Shown here one piece after another: positions 1-7,347 of a stretch of 64,000 nucleotides of DNA. This DNA comes from DATAOG01 sp963753685 (GTDB taxonomy: Bacteria; Pseudomonadota; Alphaproteobacteria; Geminicoccales; Geminicoccaceae). Within the stretch, counting starts at the first letter, position 1, and every line of letters starts with the position of its first letter. A program made the translations under genes and the position numbers. Location of the stretch: assembly GCA_963753685.1 (NCBI GenBank), contig CAVWDE010000002.1, forward strand, positions 310,001 to 374,000. Direction: 5' to 3'. The notes below the pieces were generated by a model. It searched no databases. It was not told the DNA's origin and saw only the letters and a list, made by a program, of their open reading frames with translations.

Positions 1-137
1 CCCGAACCGCAGGGCCTCCAAGCGCGCGAGCAACGCCCGCAGACGGGTCGCCCGGCGACCGGTCGCGCCCTGGCTGGGTGATTGTGCTCGGCTCATCGCG
101 TGCTAGACTGTCAAGAGCGCGTCCGAGGATCAAGACG

Positions 138-653
138 ATGGCACGAACCGGCCGGCGCCCAGCTCTGCTCACCGGCGTCCTGCTCACTGGCGTCCTGCTC
201 AGAGGCGCCCTGCTCACCGGCGGCCTGCTCACCGGCGGCCTGCTCGGCTGCGCGCCCGAGATCAGCACCCACGGCTATCGCTTCGACGAGGCGACGCTTG
301 CCCAGATCGAGCCGGGCCGGACCAACAAAGATGCCGTCACCCGGCTGCTCGGCTCGCCGTCGTCGGTGGCGACCTTCGACAACAAGGTCTGGTACTACAT
401 CAGCCAGCGCAGCGAGCATAAGTCGTTCTACCAGGACCATGTGGTCGAGCAGAAGGTGATCGCGATCGCCTTCGACGACGCGGGCGTGGTCCAGACCATC
501 GACAAGCGTGGCCTCAAGGACGGCCACGACGTCGCCTTCGTCAGCCGCGAGACGCCGACCTCGGGCAAGCAGCTGAGCCTGCTCGAGCAGTTCGTCGGCA
601 ACATCGGCCGCTTCAACCCGCAAGGGCAGGAGAAGCCCAACACCGGCCCGTGA
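138..653 (+). CDS. bamE: Outer-membrane assembly lipoprotein BamE (SmpA/OmlA family)
   Basis: Predicted 171-aa lipoprotein of the BAM complex, which folds beta-barrel proteins into the outer membrane. The start at 138 follows a GAGG at 9-nt spacing; an upstream in-frame start at 78 would add an unlikely leader. A hydrophobic signal sequence ends in the lipobox GLLGC. The mature part has the BamE features: I-x-PG-x-T, then V-x-x-LLGSPS, then WYYIS. The hydrophobic core is built from five 15-bp DNA repeats (165-239) encoding L-L-T-G-V/G, so its length could vary by slippage. The gene stands alone, with a LacI regulator downstream. Confidence 0.88.
   Translation: MARTGRRPALLTGVLLTGVLLRGALLTGGLLTGGLLGCAPEISTHGYRFDEATLAQIEPGRTNKDAVTRLLGSPSSVATFDNKVWYYISQRSEHKSFYQDHVVEQKVIAIAFDDAGVVQTIDKRGLKDGHDVAFVSRETPTSGKQLSLLEQFVGNIGRFNPQGQEKPNTGP
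165..239 (+). repeat. Five 15-bp tandem repeats inside the BamE signal sequence
   Basis: Units of the form ctgctcaccggcgtc start at 165, 180, 195, 210 and 225, with a partial sixth unit reaching the lipobox. Each encodes LLTGV or a near variant, so the array forms the hydrophobic core of the signal peptide. The length of 15 keeps the reading frame. Confidence 0.9.
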
Positions 654-1006
654 GCACGGCCCCGGCGGCCGCGCGCAATCTGACTGGACGCCGCCCGCCC
701 GTGGCGCGGGTCGCGCGCTTCGGTACGGTCGGCCAGGCCCCGACCGCCATCGGATCCAGACAAGGCTCCTGAGCTGGTCCTGACTCCGTCCCTGCCGAGC
801 CCAATCGCGGGCAGGAAAACGCTTGCGCCAACGTTTCGATCAGCCTATGACGATGCCAACGAGACGAGCGTCGGACGGTCCCAATCCTGACTGCGGACCA
901 ACGCCGGCGCCGGCTGGGAGGATCTGCGCGGTGTCGTTGCCCGACCGGCGCCCGATCACGGCACCTGCTCGCCGCAGCGCCCGGCCCGCCGCCGTGGAGG
1001 GCGATC
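654..1006. other. Intergenic region upstream of the LacI regulator
   Basis: 353 bases without a credible gene; short ORFs here have no recognisable product. It holds one LacI-type operator-like element near 817 and the ribosome-binding site GGAGG at 996-1000 for the regulator. Confidence 0.6.
814..838. promoter_or_regulatory. Candidate LacI-family operator
   Basis: The bases aaacgctt at 817-824 match the LacI-family operator core AAnCGnTT with a central CG. A second related element, aacgtt, follows at 831-836. They lie upstream of a LacI-family regulator gene, so autoregulation is plausible. This is an inference from a short motif. Confidence 0.35.
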
Positions 1007-2005
1007 GTGGCGACCATCGTTGATGTCGCGCGCCGCGCGGGCGTCTCGGTCTCGACGGTCTCGCACGTGGTCAACCACACGCGTACGGTCAGCCCGCAGA
1101 CGACACGGTCGGTCGAGCAGGCGATCGCCGCGGTCGGCTATACCCCCAACACCATCGCCCGCTCGCTGGCGCGCTCGGCGACCAACAGCGTCGGCATCGC
1201 GATCTCCGCGATCTCCAATCCCTATTTCAGCGACATCATCTGCGCCATCGAGACCGAGTGCGCGCGGCTCGGCATGATGGTCTTTCTCTCGGACACGCAG
1301 GAGGATCCGGCACTCGAGCTGCGGGTCGTGCAGGCGCTCCATCAGCGGCGCGTCGATGGCATCATCCTCGCCCCCTCGGCCGATCCCGAGCGCAAGGCCC
1401 TGCGCTACCTCGAACAGAGCGGCGTGCCCTGCGTCCTGGTCGACCGGCTGCTGTCGAGCCGCTTCGATCGCGTCGGCGTCCAGAACCGGTGGGCGATGGA
1501 CCTGCTCGTCTCGCACCTGATCGGCCACGGCCACCGGCGCATCGGCCTGATCGCCGGCCAGCCGGGGTTCGCGACCACGCTCGAGCGCATCGACGGCTAC
1601 CGGGCCGCGCTGCGGGCCCATGGTCTGCCCTGGGACGACGACCTCGTGCACGCGGGCAACCCGACCGTCGCCTCCGCGGCTGCGGCGACCGCCAAGCTGC
1701 TGGCCCTGCCCCAACCGCCGACGGCGCTCGCGACCGGCAACAATCTCGCGACCATCGGCGCGGTCCAGGCGATCCGCGCCGCCGGCCTGCGGGTGCCGGC
1801 GGACCTGGCGCTCGCGGGCTTCGACGATTTCGAATGGGCGAGCTGCTTCGAGCCGCGCCTGACCGTGATCGCCCAGCCCTGCCAGGAGATCGGCAGGCGC
1901 GCCGCCGCCCTCCTGGTCGAGCGCATCAAGGGGGCGGACGCCAGGAAGCGCAGCATCCGCCTCAAGCCGACCCTGATCATCCGCAACTCCTGCGGCTGTC
2001 CCTAG
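1007..2005 (+). CDS. LacI-family transcriptional regulator
   Basis: 332-aa regulator with an N-terminal LacI helix-turn-helix (ATIVDVARRAGVSVSTVSHV, residues 2-21), the hinge helix around NTIARSLARS, and a periplasmic-binding-protein-like effector domain with SDTQEDP and DGIILAPS. The start is GTG at 1007, seven bases after GGAGG. Its stop codon abuts the ATG of the sugar ABC ATPase, so it is probably co-transcribed with the transporter and controls it in response to the imported sugar or a metabolite of it. The effector cannot be read from sequence. Confidence 0.9.
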   Translation: MATIVDVARRAGVSVSTVSHVVNHTRTVSPQTTRSVEQAIAAVGYTPNTIARSLARSATNSVGIAISAISNPYFSDIICAIETECARLGMMVFLSDTQEDPALELRVVQALHQRRVDGIILAPSADPERKALRYLEQSGVPCVLVDRLLSSRFDRVGVQNRWAMDLLVSHLIGHGHRRIGLIAGQPGFATTLERIDGYRAALRAHGLPWDDDLVHAGNPTVASAAAATAKLLALPQPPTALATGNNLATIGAVQAIRAAGLRVPADLALAGFDDFEWASCFEPRLTVIAQPCQEIGRRAAALLVERIKGADARKRSIRLKPTLIIRNSCGCP

Positions 2006-3533
2006 ATGGCCGAGGCGCTGCTGCAGATGCGCGCGATCGAGAAGCGCTTCGGCGGCGTCCAGGCGCTGCGCGGGGTCGATTTCGACCTCCACCCCGGCGA
2101 GGTGCATGCGCTCCTGGGCGAAAACGGCGCCGGCAAGTCGACCTTGATGAACATCCTCTCGGGCGTGATCGCGCCCGATCACGGGGAGATCCGCGTCGAC
2201 GGCAGTCCCGCGCACTTCACCAGCCCGCGCGATGCCCAGGCGAGCGGCATCGCCACGATCTTCCAGGAGCTCGATCTGGTGCCGCGGCTCGACGTCACCG
2301 CCAACCTGTTCCTCGGCCACGAGCTGACGCGCCTGCCCGGCCGGCTCGACAACCCGCGCATGGAGCGCGAAGCCCGCGCCCGGCTCGCGGCCGCCGACGT
2401 TCATCTCGACACGCGCCGTCCGGTCGGCGATCTCAGCATCGGCCAGCGCCAGCTGGTGGCGATCGCCAAGGCGCTCTCGCACGCCTCGCGCATCCTGGTC
2501 ATGGACGAGCCGACCGCCGCGCTGACCGCGGCCGAGGCCGAGCGGCTGTTCCAGGTCGTGCGCGCGCTCTGCGCCCGCGGCGTCGGCATCGTCTACATCT
2601 CGCACCGCCTCGAAGAGGTGCCGCGCGTCGCCGACCGCGTGAGCGTGATGCGCGACGGCCTGATGGTCGGCGAGACGGGGCCGACCGCATCGCAGGCCGA
2701 GCTCGTGCGCATGCTGGTCGGCCGCCCGGTCGAGCAGCTGTTTCCGCCGCGGGCAGAACTCGGTCGGCGACGTCCGCCTCCGGCTCGAGCGCGCGCGCTT
2801 CGTTCCCGCGCGAACGCCGCCCGGCTGGCAGGCGCCGCTCGACGTCTCGCTCACGGTGCGCGCGCGGGAAATCGTGGGCCTCGCCGGCATCATGGGCGCC
2901 GGCCGCACCGAGCTGCTCTCGACCCTCTACGGCGCCGGCCCGCGCGGCCGCTGGGCGGGCACGGTCGAGGTCGCCGGCCGGCCGGCAAGCCTCGCCTCGA
3001 TCCGGGCCGCGCGGCGCGCCGGCATCGCGTTCGTGACCGACGACCGCCGCGGCAGCGGCCTCATGCTGCAGCAGACCACCGGCCGCAACATCGTGATGTC
3101 CGTCCTGCGCCGGATTTCCCCCTTCGGCCTCATGTCGCGGCCGGCGGAGGGCGAATCGGTCGCGCGCTCGATCCGCGAGTTCGGCATCCGCCCGCCGCGC
3201 GGCGACCTCGTGGTCGGCAACCTCTCGGGCGGCAACCAGCAGAAGGTGGTGTTCGCCAAGGAGCTGCTCGGCGGCCCGCGGCTCCTTCTGTTGGATGAGC
3301 CGACGCGCGGCGTCGACGTCGGCGCCAAGGTCGAGATCTACCAGCGCCTGCGCAGCCTCGCCAACGACGACCTCGGCGTGCTGGTCGCCTCGAGCGAGCT
3401 GCCCGAGCTGGTCGGCCTGTGCGACCGGATCGTCGTGATGCGCGCAGGCTGCAGCGTTGCCGAGTTCGCGGGCCACGTCGACGAGCACGAGCTCTGGGCG
3501 GCCGCGACCGGCGACAGCGCGGCGGCGGCGTGA
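2006..3533 (+). CDS. CUT2-type sugar ABC transporter ATP-binding protein (frameshifted in this sequence)
   Basis: Duplicated-ATPase subunit of the RbsA/MglA type, about 508 aa once corrected. The first nucleotide-binding domain has Walker A GENGAGKST, signature LSIGQRQ and Walker B ILVMDEPTAAL. The second has the degenerate Walker A (GAGRTELL) normal for this family, signature LSGGNQQ and LLLDEPTRGVDVGAK. The reading frame shifts by one between about 2740 and 2757, after VEQLFPPR; the protein resumes as SVGDVRLRLE. Both halves are otherwise intact, which favours a sequencing indel. It precedes the permease with a TGATG overlap. Confidence 0.88.
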
Positions 3534-4597
3534 TGGAGCAGCCCATGGACATCGTCCGCTCGAGCGCACCGGTGCCGGCAGCGCCATCGGCGCCCAGGTT
3601 CTGGCGCGATCCCTTGGTCCTGATCGTGCGCTTCCAGAGCGTGATCGGGCTGGCCCTGGTGCTGGCCGGCGGCATCGCGTTCTCGCCCAGCCGCCACGGC
3701 CAGCTCCTGTTCCTCGCCCCCGACAACGTCGCCAACATCGTGCGCGCGATCTCCGAGACCGGGATCATCGCGCTCGGCATGACCTTCGTCATCATCACCG
3801 GCGGCATCGACCTCTCGGTCGGCGCCGCGCTCGGGCTGGCGAGCGTGCTCACGGCCACGCTGCTGGTCAACTTCGGCTGGGGCATCCTTGCGACCCTGCT
3901 CGCGGTCGCGGCCGCCGGCACCGCCTACGGCGCGCTCCAGGGCGCGATCTCGACCCGCTTCCGGCTCGAGGCCTTCATCGTCACGCTCGCCGGCCTGCAG
4001 GTCGCGCGCGGCCTCGCCCTGGTCGTCTCGCACAACGAATACATCAACATCTCCTACGGCAACGGCCCGGGCCTGGCGCCGCCCGCCTTCAGCGTGCTCG
4101 GCGAGCGGCTGTTCGACAACACCGTGCCGGTCGCGACCCTGATCTTCCTGGGCCTGGCGATCGTCGCGACGCTGGTGCTCAACACCACCCGGTTCGGCCG
4201 CTACGTGTTCGCGGTCGGCGGCAACGAGCGCGCGGCGCGCCTGTCCGGCATCCCGGTCGCGGCCGTGAAGACGTCGGTCTATGCCATCACCGGCTTCGCC
4301 GCGGCGGTCGCCGGCACCGTGCACGCCGGTCAGTTCAGCTTCGGCAGCCCGAACGATGGCGCCGGCTACGAGCTGACCGCGATCGCCGCGGTCGTGATCG
4401 GCGGCACCAGCCTGTTCGGCGGCGCCGGCACCATGGTCGGCACGATCGCCGGCAGCATCATGCTGGGCGCGCTCGCCAACATCCTCCAGCTCAACAACAT
4501 CAACGCCGCCCTTCAGCTGCTCGCGACCGGCGCGATCATCGTCGTGGCGGCGGTGCTGCAGGCCCTCGTCGGTCGCCGGGAGGGCACCATGCGCTGA
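3533..4597 (+). CDS. CUT2-type sugar ABC transporter permease (RbsC-like)
   Basis: 354-aa inner-membrane permease with multiple hydrophobic segments and the family motifs ITGGIDLSVG and a later GG-x-S-L-F-GG-x-G block (GGTSLFGGAGT). The start ATG at 3533 overlaps the stop of the ATPase (TGATG), implying translational coupling. It would form the translocation pore of a ribose- or galactose-class importer with the ATPase before it and the binding protein after it. The substrate is not determined. Confidence 0.9.
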   Translation: MEQPMDIVRSSAPVPAAPSAPRFWRDPLVLIVRFQSVIGLALVLAGGIAFSPSRHGQLLFLAPDNVANIVRAISETGIIALGMTFVIITGGIDLSVGAALGLASVLTATLLVNFGWGILATLLAVAAAGTAYGALQGAISTRFRLEAFIVTLAGLQVARGLALVVSHNEYINISYGNGPGLAPPAFSVLGERLFDNTVPVATLIFLGLAIVATLVLNTTRFGRYVFAVGGNERAARLSGIPVAAVKTSVYAITGFAAAVAGTVHAGQFSFGSPNDGAGYELTAIAAVVIGGTSLFGGAGTMVGTIAGSIMLGALANILQLNNINAALQLLATGAIIVVAAVLQALVGRREGTMR

Positions 4598-4611
4598 TCA
4601 AAGGCGACCTA

Positions 4612-4648
4612 AGACCCCGGCGCCGGAGCCAACCCGACGCCGGGGTCT
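4612..4648 (+). promoter_or_regulatory. Intercistronic hairpin between permease and binding-protein genes
   Basis: Perfect 11-bp inverted repeat: agaccccggcg at 4612-4622 and its complement at 4638-4648, with a 15-nt loop. No T-run follows, so it is not a classical terminator. Hairpins at this spot in ABC operons often stabilise or partly separate the binding-protein transcript; that role is inferred. Confidence 0.55.
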
Positions 4649-4693
4649 CGAGACAGCGTCAACCCCAACCGATCCCTCAGCGGAGGATTGAAC

Positions 4694-5705
4694 ATGCCTC
4701 AGGCTCCCATGCTTACGGGCCGCAACCGCCCCCTGCAAGCCGCCTGCCTTTGCATCCCGCTCCTGCTCGCAAGCACCGCGATCGTGCAGGCCGGCCCGAT
4801 CGCCAAGGCCTGCGGGCCCAACGATCACTACGTGATCGGGTTCTCCCAGGCCAACTACGCCGAGCCCTATCGCCAGCACGTCAACAACGACCTGATCGCG
4901 CGCGCCAAGGCGATCCCGCAGTTCGAGCTGCTGGTCGCCGACGGCGCCGGCAACGACAACACCCAGACCTCGCAGGTCGACAACTTCATCACCCAGAAGG
5001 TCGACCTTCTGATGATCTCGCCGTTCGAGGCCGCCCCGCTGACGCCCGCGGTCGGCCGCGCGGTCAAGGCCGGGATCCCGGTGATCGAGCTCGATCGCAA
5101 GACGGTCGGCGATCCCGGCAAGGAGTACACGGCCTTCGTCGGCGGCGACAACTACAAGATCGCCTACGAAGCCGGCACCTACACCGCGAAGACGCTGCTC
5201 CCCGAGGGCGGCGAGGTTGCGGTGCTCGAGGGCCTGCCGAGCTCGACGCCCGCGGTCGAGCGCCTGAACGGCTTCAAGGACGGCGTCAAGCAGAACCCGA
5301 AGATCGAGGTGGTCGCCGAGCAGGCGGCCGACTGGCTGCCCGACAAGGCCGAGACCGCGTTCGCGGCCATGCTCCAGGCGCACCCCGACATCAAGGTCGT
5401 CTACGCCAGCAACGATCTGATGGCGGCCGGCGCCTACCTCGCCGCCAAGGGTGCCGGCAAGGCAGGACCAGATCGGGATCATCGGCACCGACGGCCTGCC
5501 CGGCCCGGCAGGCGGCATCGCCGCGGTCGCCTCCGGCCAGTGGGCAGCCACCTTCACCTACCCGACCGGCGCCGAGGAATCCCTGGATCTCGCCAAGAAG
5601 ATTCTCCTGGATTGCGCCGAATCGGTGCCCACGACGGTCACGGTGCCGACGCTTGCGATCACCCAGGACAACGCCAAGGAGCTCAACGAAAAGCTCAAAT
5701 TCTGA
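4694..5705 (+). CDS. Sugar ABC transporter substrate-binding protein (frameshifted in this sequence)
   Basis: Periplasmic binding protein of the RbsB class, about 336 aa when corrected. ATG at 4694 is preceded by CGGAGG; an N-terminal signal peptide ends near IVQAGPIA. Domain features are typical: FVGGDNYKIAYEAG, KVVYASNDLMAAGAYLA and IGIIGTDGLPG. The frame changes at 5461-5462, where one extra G separates GAGK from QDQIGIIGT. It is the last gene of the LacI-ABC operon and sets transporter specificity, which I cannot name. Confidence 0.87.
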
Positions 5706-5763
5706 CCGCAACGCCGAAGGCCTCCCTGCCCTTCCCGCACGGGACGGGGCAGGGACGGGCCGG

Positions 5764-6288
5764 TCAGACGCCGCCCCCTGCCGCAGCTGCTGTCGTCTCG
5801 CCCAGCTGCACGCCCGCCAAAGCTTCGGCAAGGCTCACTTCGAGCCCCAGCGCCTCCAGGCGCAGACCGGCGCTGGCACCGCGCAAATACACACTCCGCC
5901 AGACCTCGCCATCGCCGGACGAGACCTCCGCCTCCGCCCGATCCTGCGCGATCAGCACATAGTGCTTGAGCGACGGGATCGTGGCATAGGCCCAGCGCTT
6001 GAACCCGTGGTCGCGCTCCTCGGTGCTGCCGGAGAGCACCTCGACCACCACCACCGGATCACGAACCTCCTTGTCGCCGTCCCGCCTTGCGCCACAGGCG
6101 ACCAAGACGTCCGGATACATGACATCGCCCCGCGGGGTGACCACGCGCACGTCGGCGGCGAAGACCCGGCAATCGGTCCCCGCCAACCGCTGCCGGAGCG
6201 CCACCAGCCGGCCCGTCCAACCGCGAAGGCTCAGGCGCCGCCCGCCCCTGCGGCGGCTGCGGCTTCGGTAAGCTCGACGCCCATTCAC
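5764..6288 (-). pseudogene. Truncated Uma2-family (PD-(D/E)XK-like) protein
   Basis: The part from CRVFAADVRV through YPDVLVACG, VVVEVLSGST and HYVLIAQD matches the Uma2 (DUF820) nuclease-like fold. The usual first 50-60 residues, including the segment around the ERYELVDG-type motif, are missing: the coding frame begins at a GTG (6288) overlapping the stop of the GNAT gene, with an arginine-rich stretch of no family character. A different-frame ATG at 6284 opens MGVELTEA and then stops, suggesting an ancestral start followed by an internal deletion. Probably non-functional. Confidence 0.6.
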
Positions 6289-6809
6289 CTTCGCCGTCGG
6301 CCGGCGATCCGGATGGCTTCGGCGATGACGGCGAGCGGCAGGATGAGCTTGAGCGGGTCGTCCAGCAGGGCGAGCGCGCCGAAGCGCTGGTACCAGCGCG
6401 CGGCCTGCTCGTCCTTCGCGTCGATGGCGAGCGCGACGCCGCCCACTTCCGCTGCCACCGCGAGCGCGCGCGCGCCGGCCAGCAGCAGCAGCTCGCCGCC
6501 GAGCCCCTGGCCCTGCATGGCAAGGTCGACGGCCAGCCGGCCGAGCCGGAAGACCGGGACCTCGTAGCGGCCGAGCTTCCGGGTCAGGTTCGCAGGCACG
6601 CGCGCGAACTCGATCGCGCCCGGGCTGATCGAGTAGAAGCCCAGGACCCGCGTCCGCTCCGCAAAGGACGCCGCGACGAAGGTCTTGGCGCCGCCGGCGA
6701 CGTGGTTCTGCCGGGCATAGCGGACAAGATACTCGTTGAGGTCGGGCGCGCCGCAGTCGAAGCGCCGGCGGTCGTGCTGCCGGCCGATCGGCTCTTCACG
6801 CCAGTCCAA
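6285..6809 (-). CDS. GNAT-family toxin of a TacAT-type toxin-antitoxin system
   Basis: 174-aa acetyltransferase resembling TacT/AtaT toxins, which acetylate charged aminoacyl-tRNA and block translation. Features: DCGAPDLNEYL near the N terminus, VLGFYSISPGAIE, the acetyl-CoA binding stretch QGQGLGGELL and the C-terminal ARWYQRFGAL. It lies 27 bases after a DUF1778 antitoxin on the same strand, the standard antitoxin-first order. Family assignment is firm; toxicity is inferred from the pairing. Confidence 0.85.
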   Translation of the reverse strand: MDWREEPIGRQHDRRRFDCGAPDLNEYLVRYARQNHVAGGAKTFVAASFAERTRVLGFYSISPGAIEFARVPANLTRKLGRYEVPVFRLGRLAVDLAMQGQGLGGELLLLAGARALAVAAEVGGVALAIDAKDEQAARWYQRFGALALLDDPLKLILPLAVIAEAIRIAGRRRR

Positions 6810-6836
6810 GAGGGGCGCCAGTCCAAGAGCGCGGGG

Positions 6837-7112
6837 TCAGCTCCGGGCGCGCCGGCGTGCGGCGGCCAGCAGGGCAGCCGTCGGCGCGGGCGGATGTTCC
6901 AGCAGCTCGAGCACGCGCGCCGTGTCGCGCTCGCTGAGCACGATGCGCTCGGCCCGGTCCACGACCTCGCGGGCCGCCGGCAGCACGGTGCGCATGATGA
7001 AGCTGGTCACATCGAGCCGCTCACAGGCGGCCGCCGCCGCCAGCAGCCGCTTCTCCTCCTTGGTCGCGCGCAACTCGATCCGATCCTCGCGAGCCGCAGT
7101 GCGCGCCGCCAT
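6837..7112 (-). CDS. DUF1778 antitoxin (TacA-like, ribbon-helix-helix)
   Basis: 91-aa antitoxin with RIELRATKEEKRLLAAAA followed by DVTSFIMRTVLPAAREVV, the ribbon-helix-helix pattern of DUF1778, and a C-terminal part that would bind and neutralise the GNAT toxin. ATG at 7112 is chosen because GGGAGG sits six bases upstream; a start at 7145 would fall inside the operator-like palindrome. It probably represses its own operon through that palindrome. Confidence 0.87.
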   Translation of the reverse strand: MAARTAAREDRIELRATKEEKRLLAAAAACERLDVTSFIMRTVLPAAREVVDRAERIVLSERDTARVLELLEHPPAPTAALLAAARRRARS

Positions 7113-7133
7113 GACAACCTCCCTATCCCGATA

Positions 7134-7155
7134 GCGTACGGACATATCCGTACGC
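7134..7155. promoter_or_regulatory. Palindromic operator candidate for the TacA-TacT operon
   Basis: Arms gcgtacgga (7134-7142) and tccgtacgc (7147-7155) are perfect inverted repeats around a 4-base centre, ending 21 bases upstream of the antitoxin start. Ribbon-helix-helix antitoxins bind such sites to autoregulate. The binding itself is inferred. Confidence 0.6.
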
Positions 7156-7347
7156 CACGCCGAGTGTCAATCCGCCGCCTCCTGGACCTCCACCACCGCT
7201 CCCACATCGACCAGATCGACCGCGCCCTCGCCGCGCTCAGTAAGCGCCTCGAGGTGCGGGTGGTGGACCCAGCGTATCTCAGCGCCCTACCCGGGTCCGT
7301 TGTCGAACGTCCTACAGCGATTGTCCCAAGATCGTAATCCCGTGGAA

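Noticed and set aside
1..77. Possible start of a minus-strand gene at the window edge
   Set aside because: bamE often has a divergent ubiquinol-cytochrome c chaperone gene beside it, but too little sequence is present to support one.
2740..2757. Programmed ribosomal frameshifting in the ABC ATPase
   Set aside because: No slippery heptamer or downstream structure is evident, and similar shifts occur in many unrelated genes of the window, which fits sequence error better.
956..2908. Long open frame on the minus strand opposite the LacI and ABC genes
   Set aside because: GC-rich genes create long antisense frames; its translation is Arg/Asp/His-rich with no family motif, while the plus strand carries clear LacI and ABC signatures.
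3457..6567. 1036-residue plus-strand frame across the permease and binding-protein genes
   Set aside because: Low-complexity Arg/Pro-rich translation; it is the shadow of real genes in another frame.
7146..7337. Plus-strand fragment reading RRLLDLHHRSHIDQIDRALAAL near the TacA operator
   Set aside because: It looks somewhat protein-like and may be a gene remnant, but it is short, lacks a start and I cannot assign a family.
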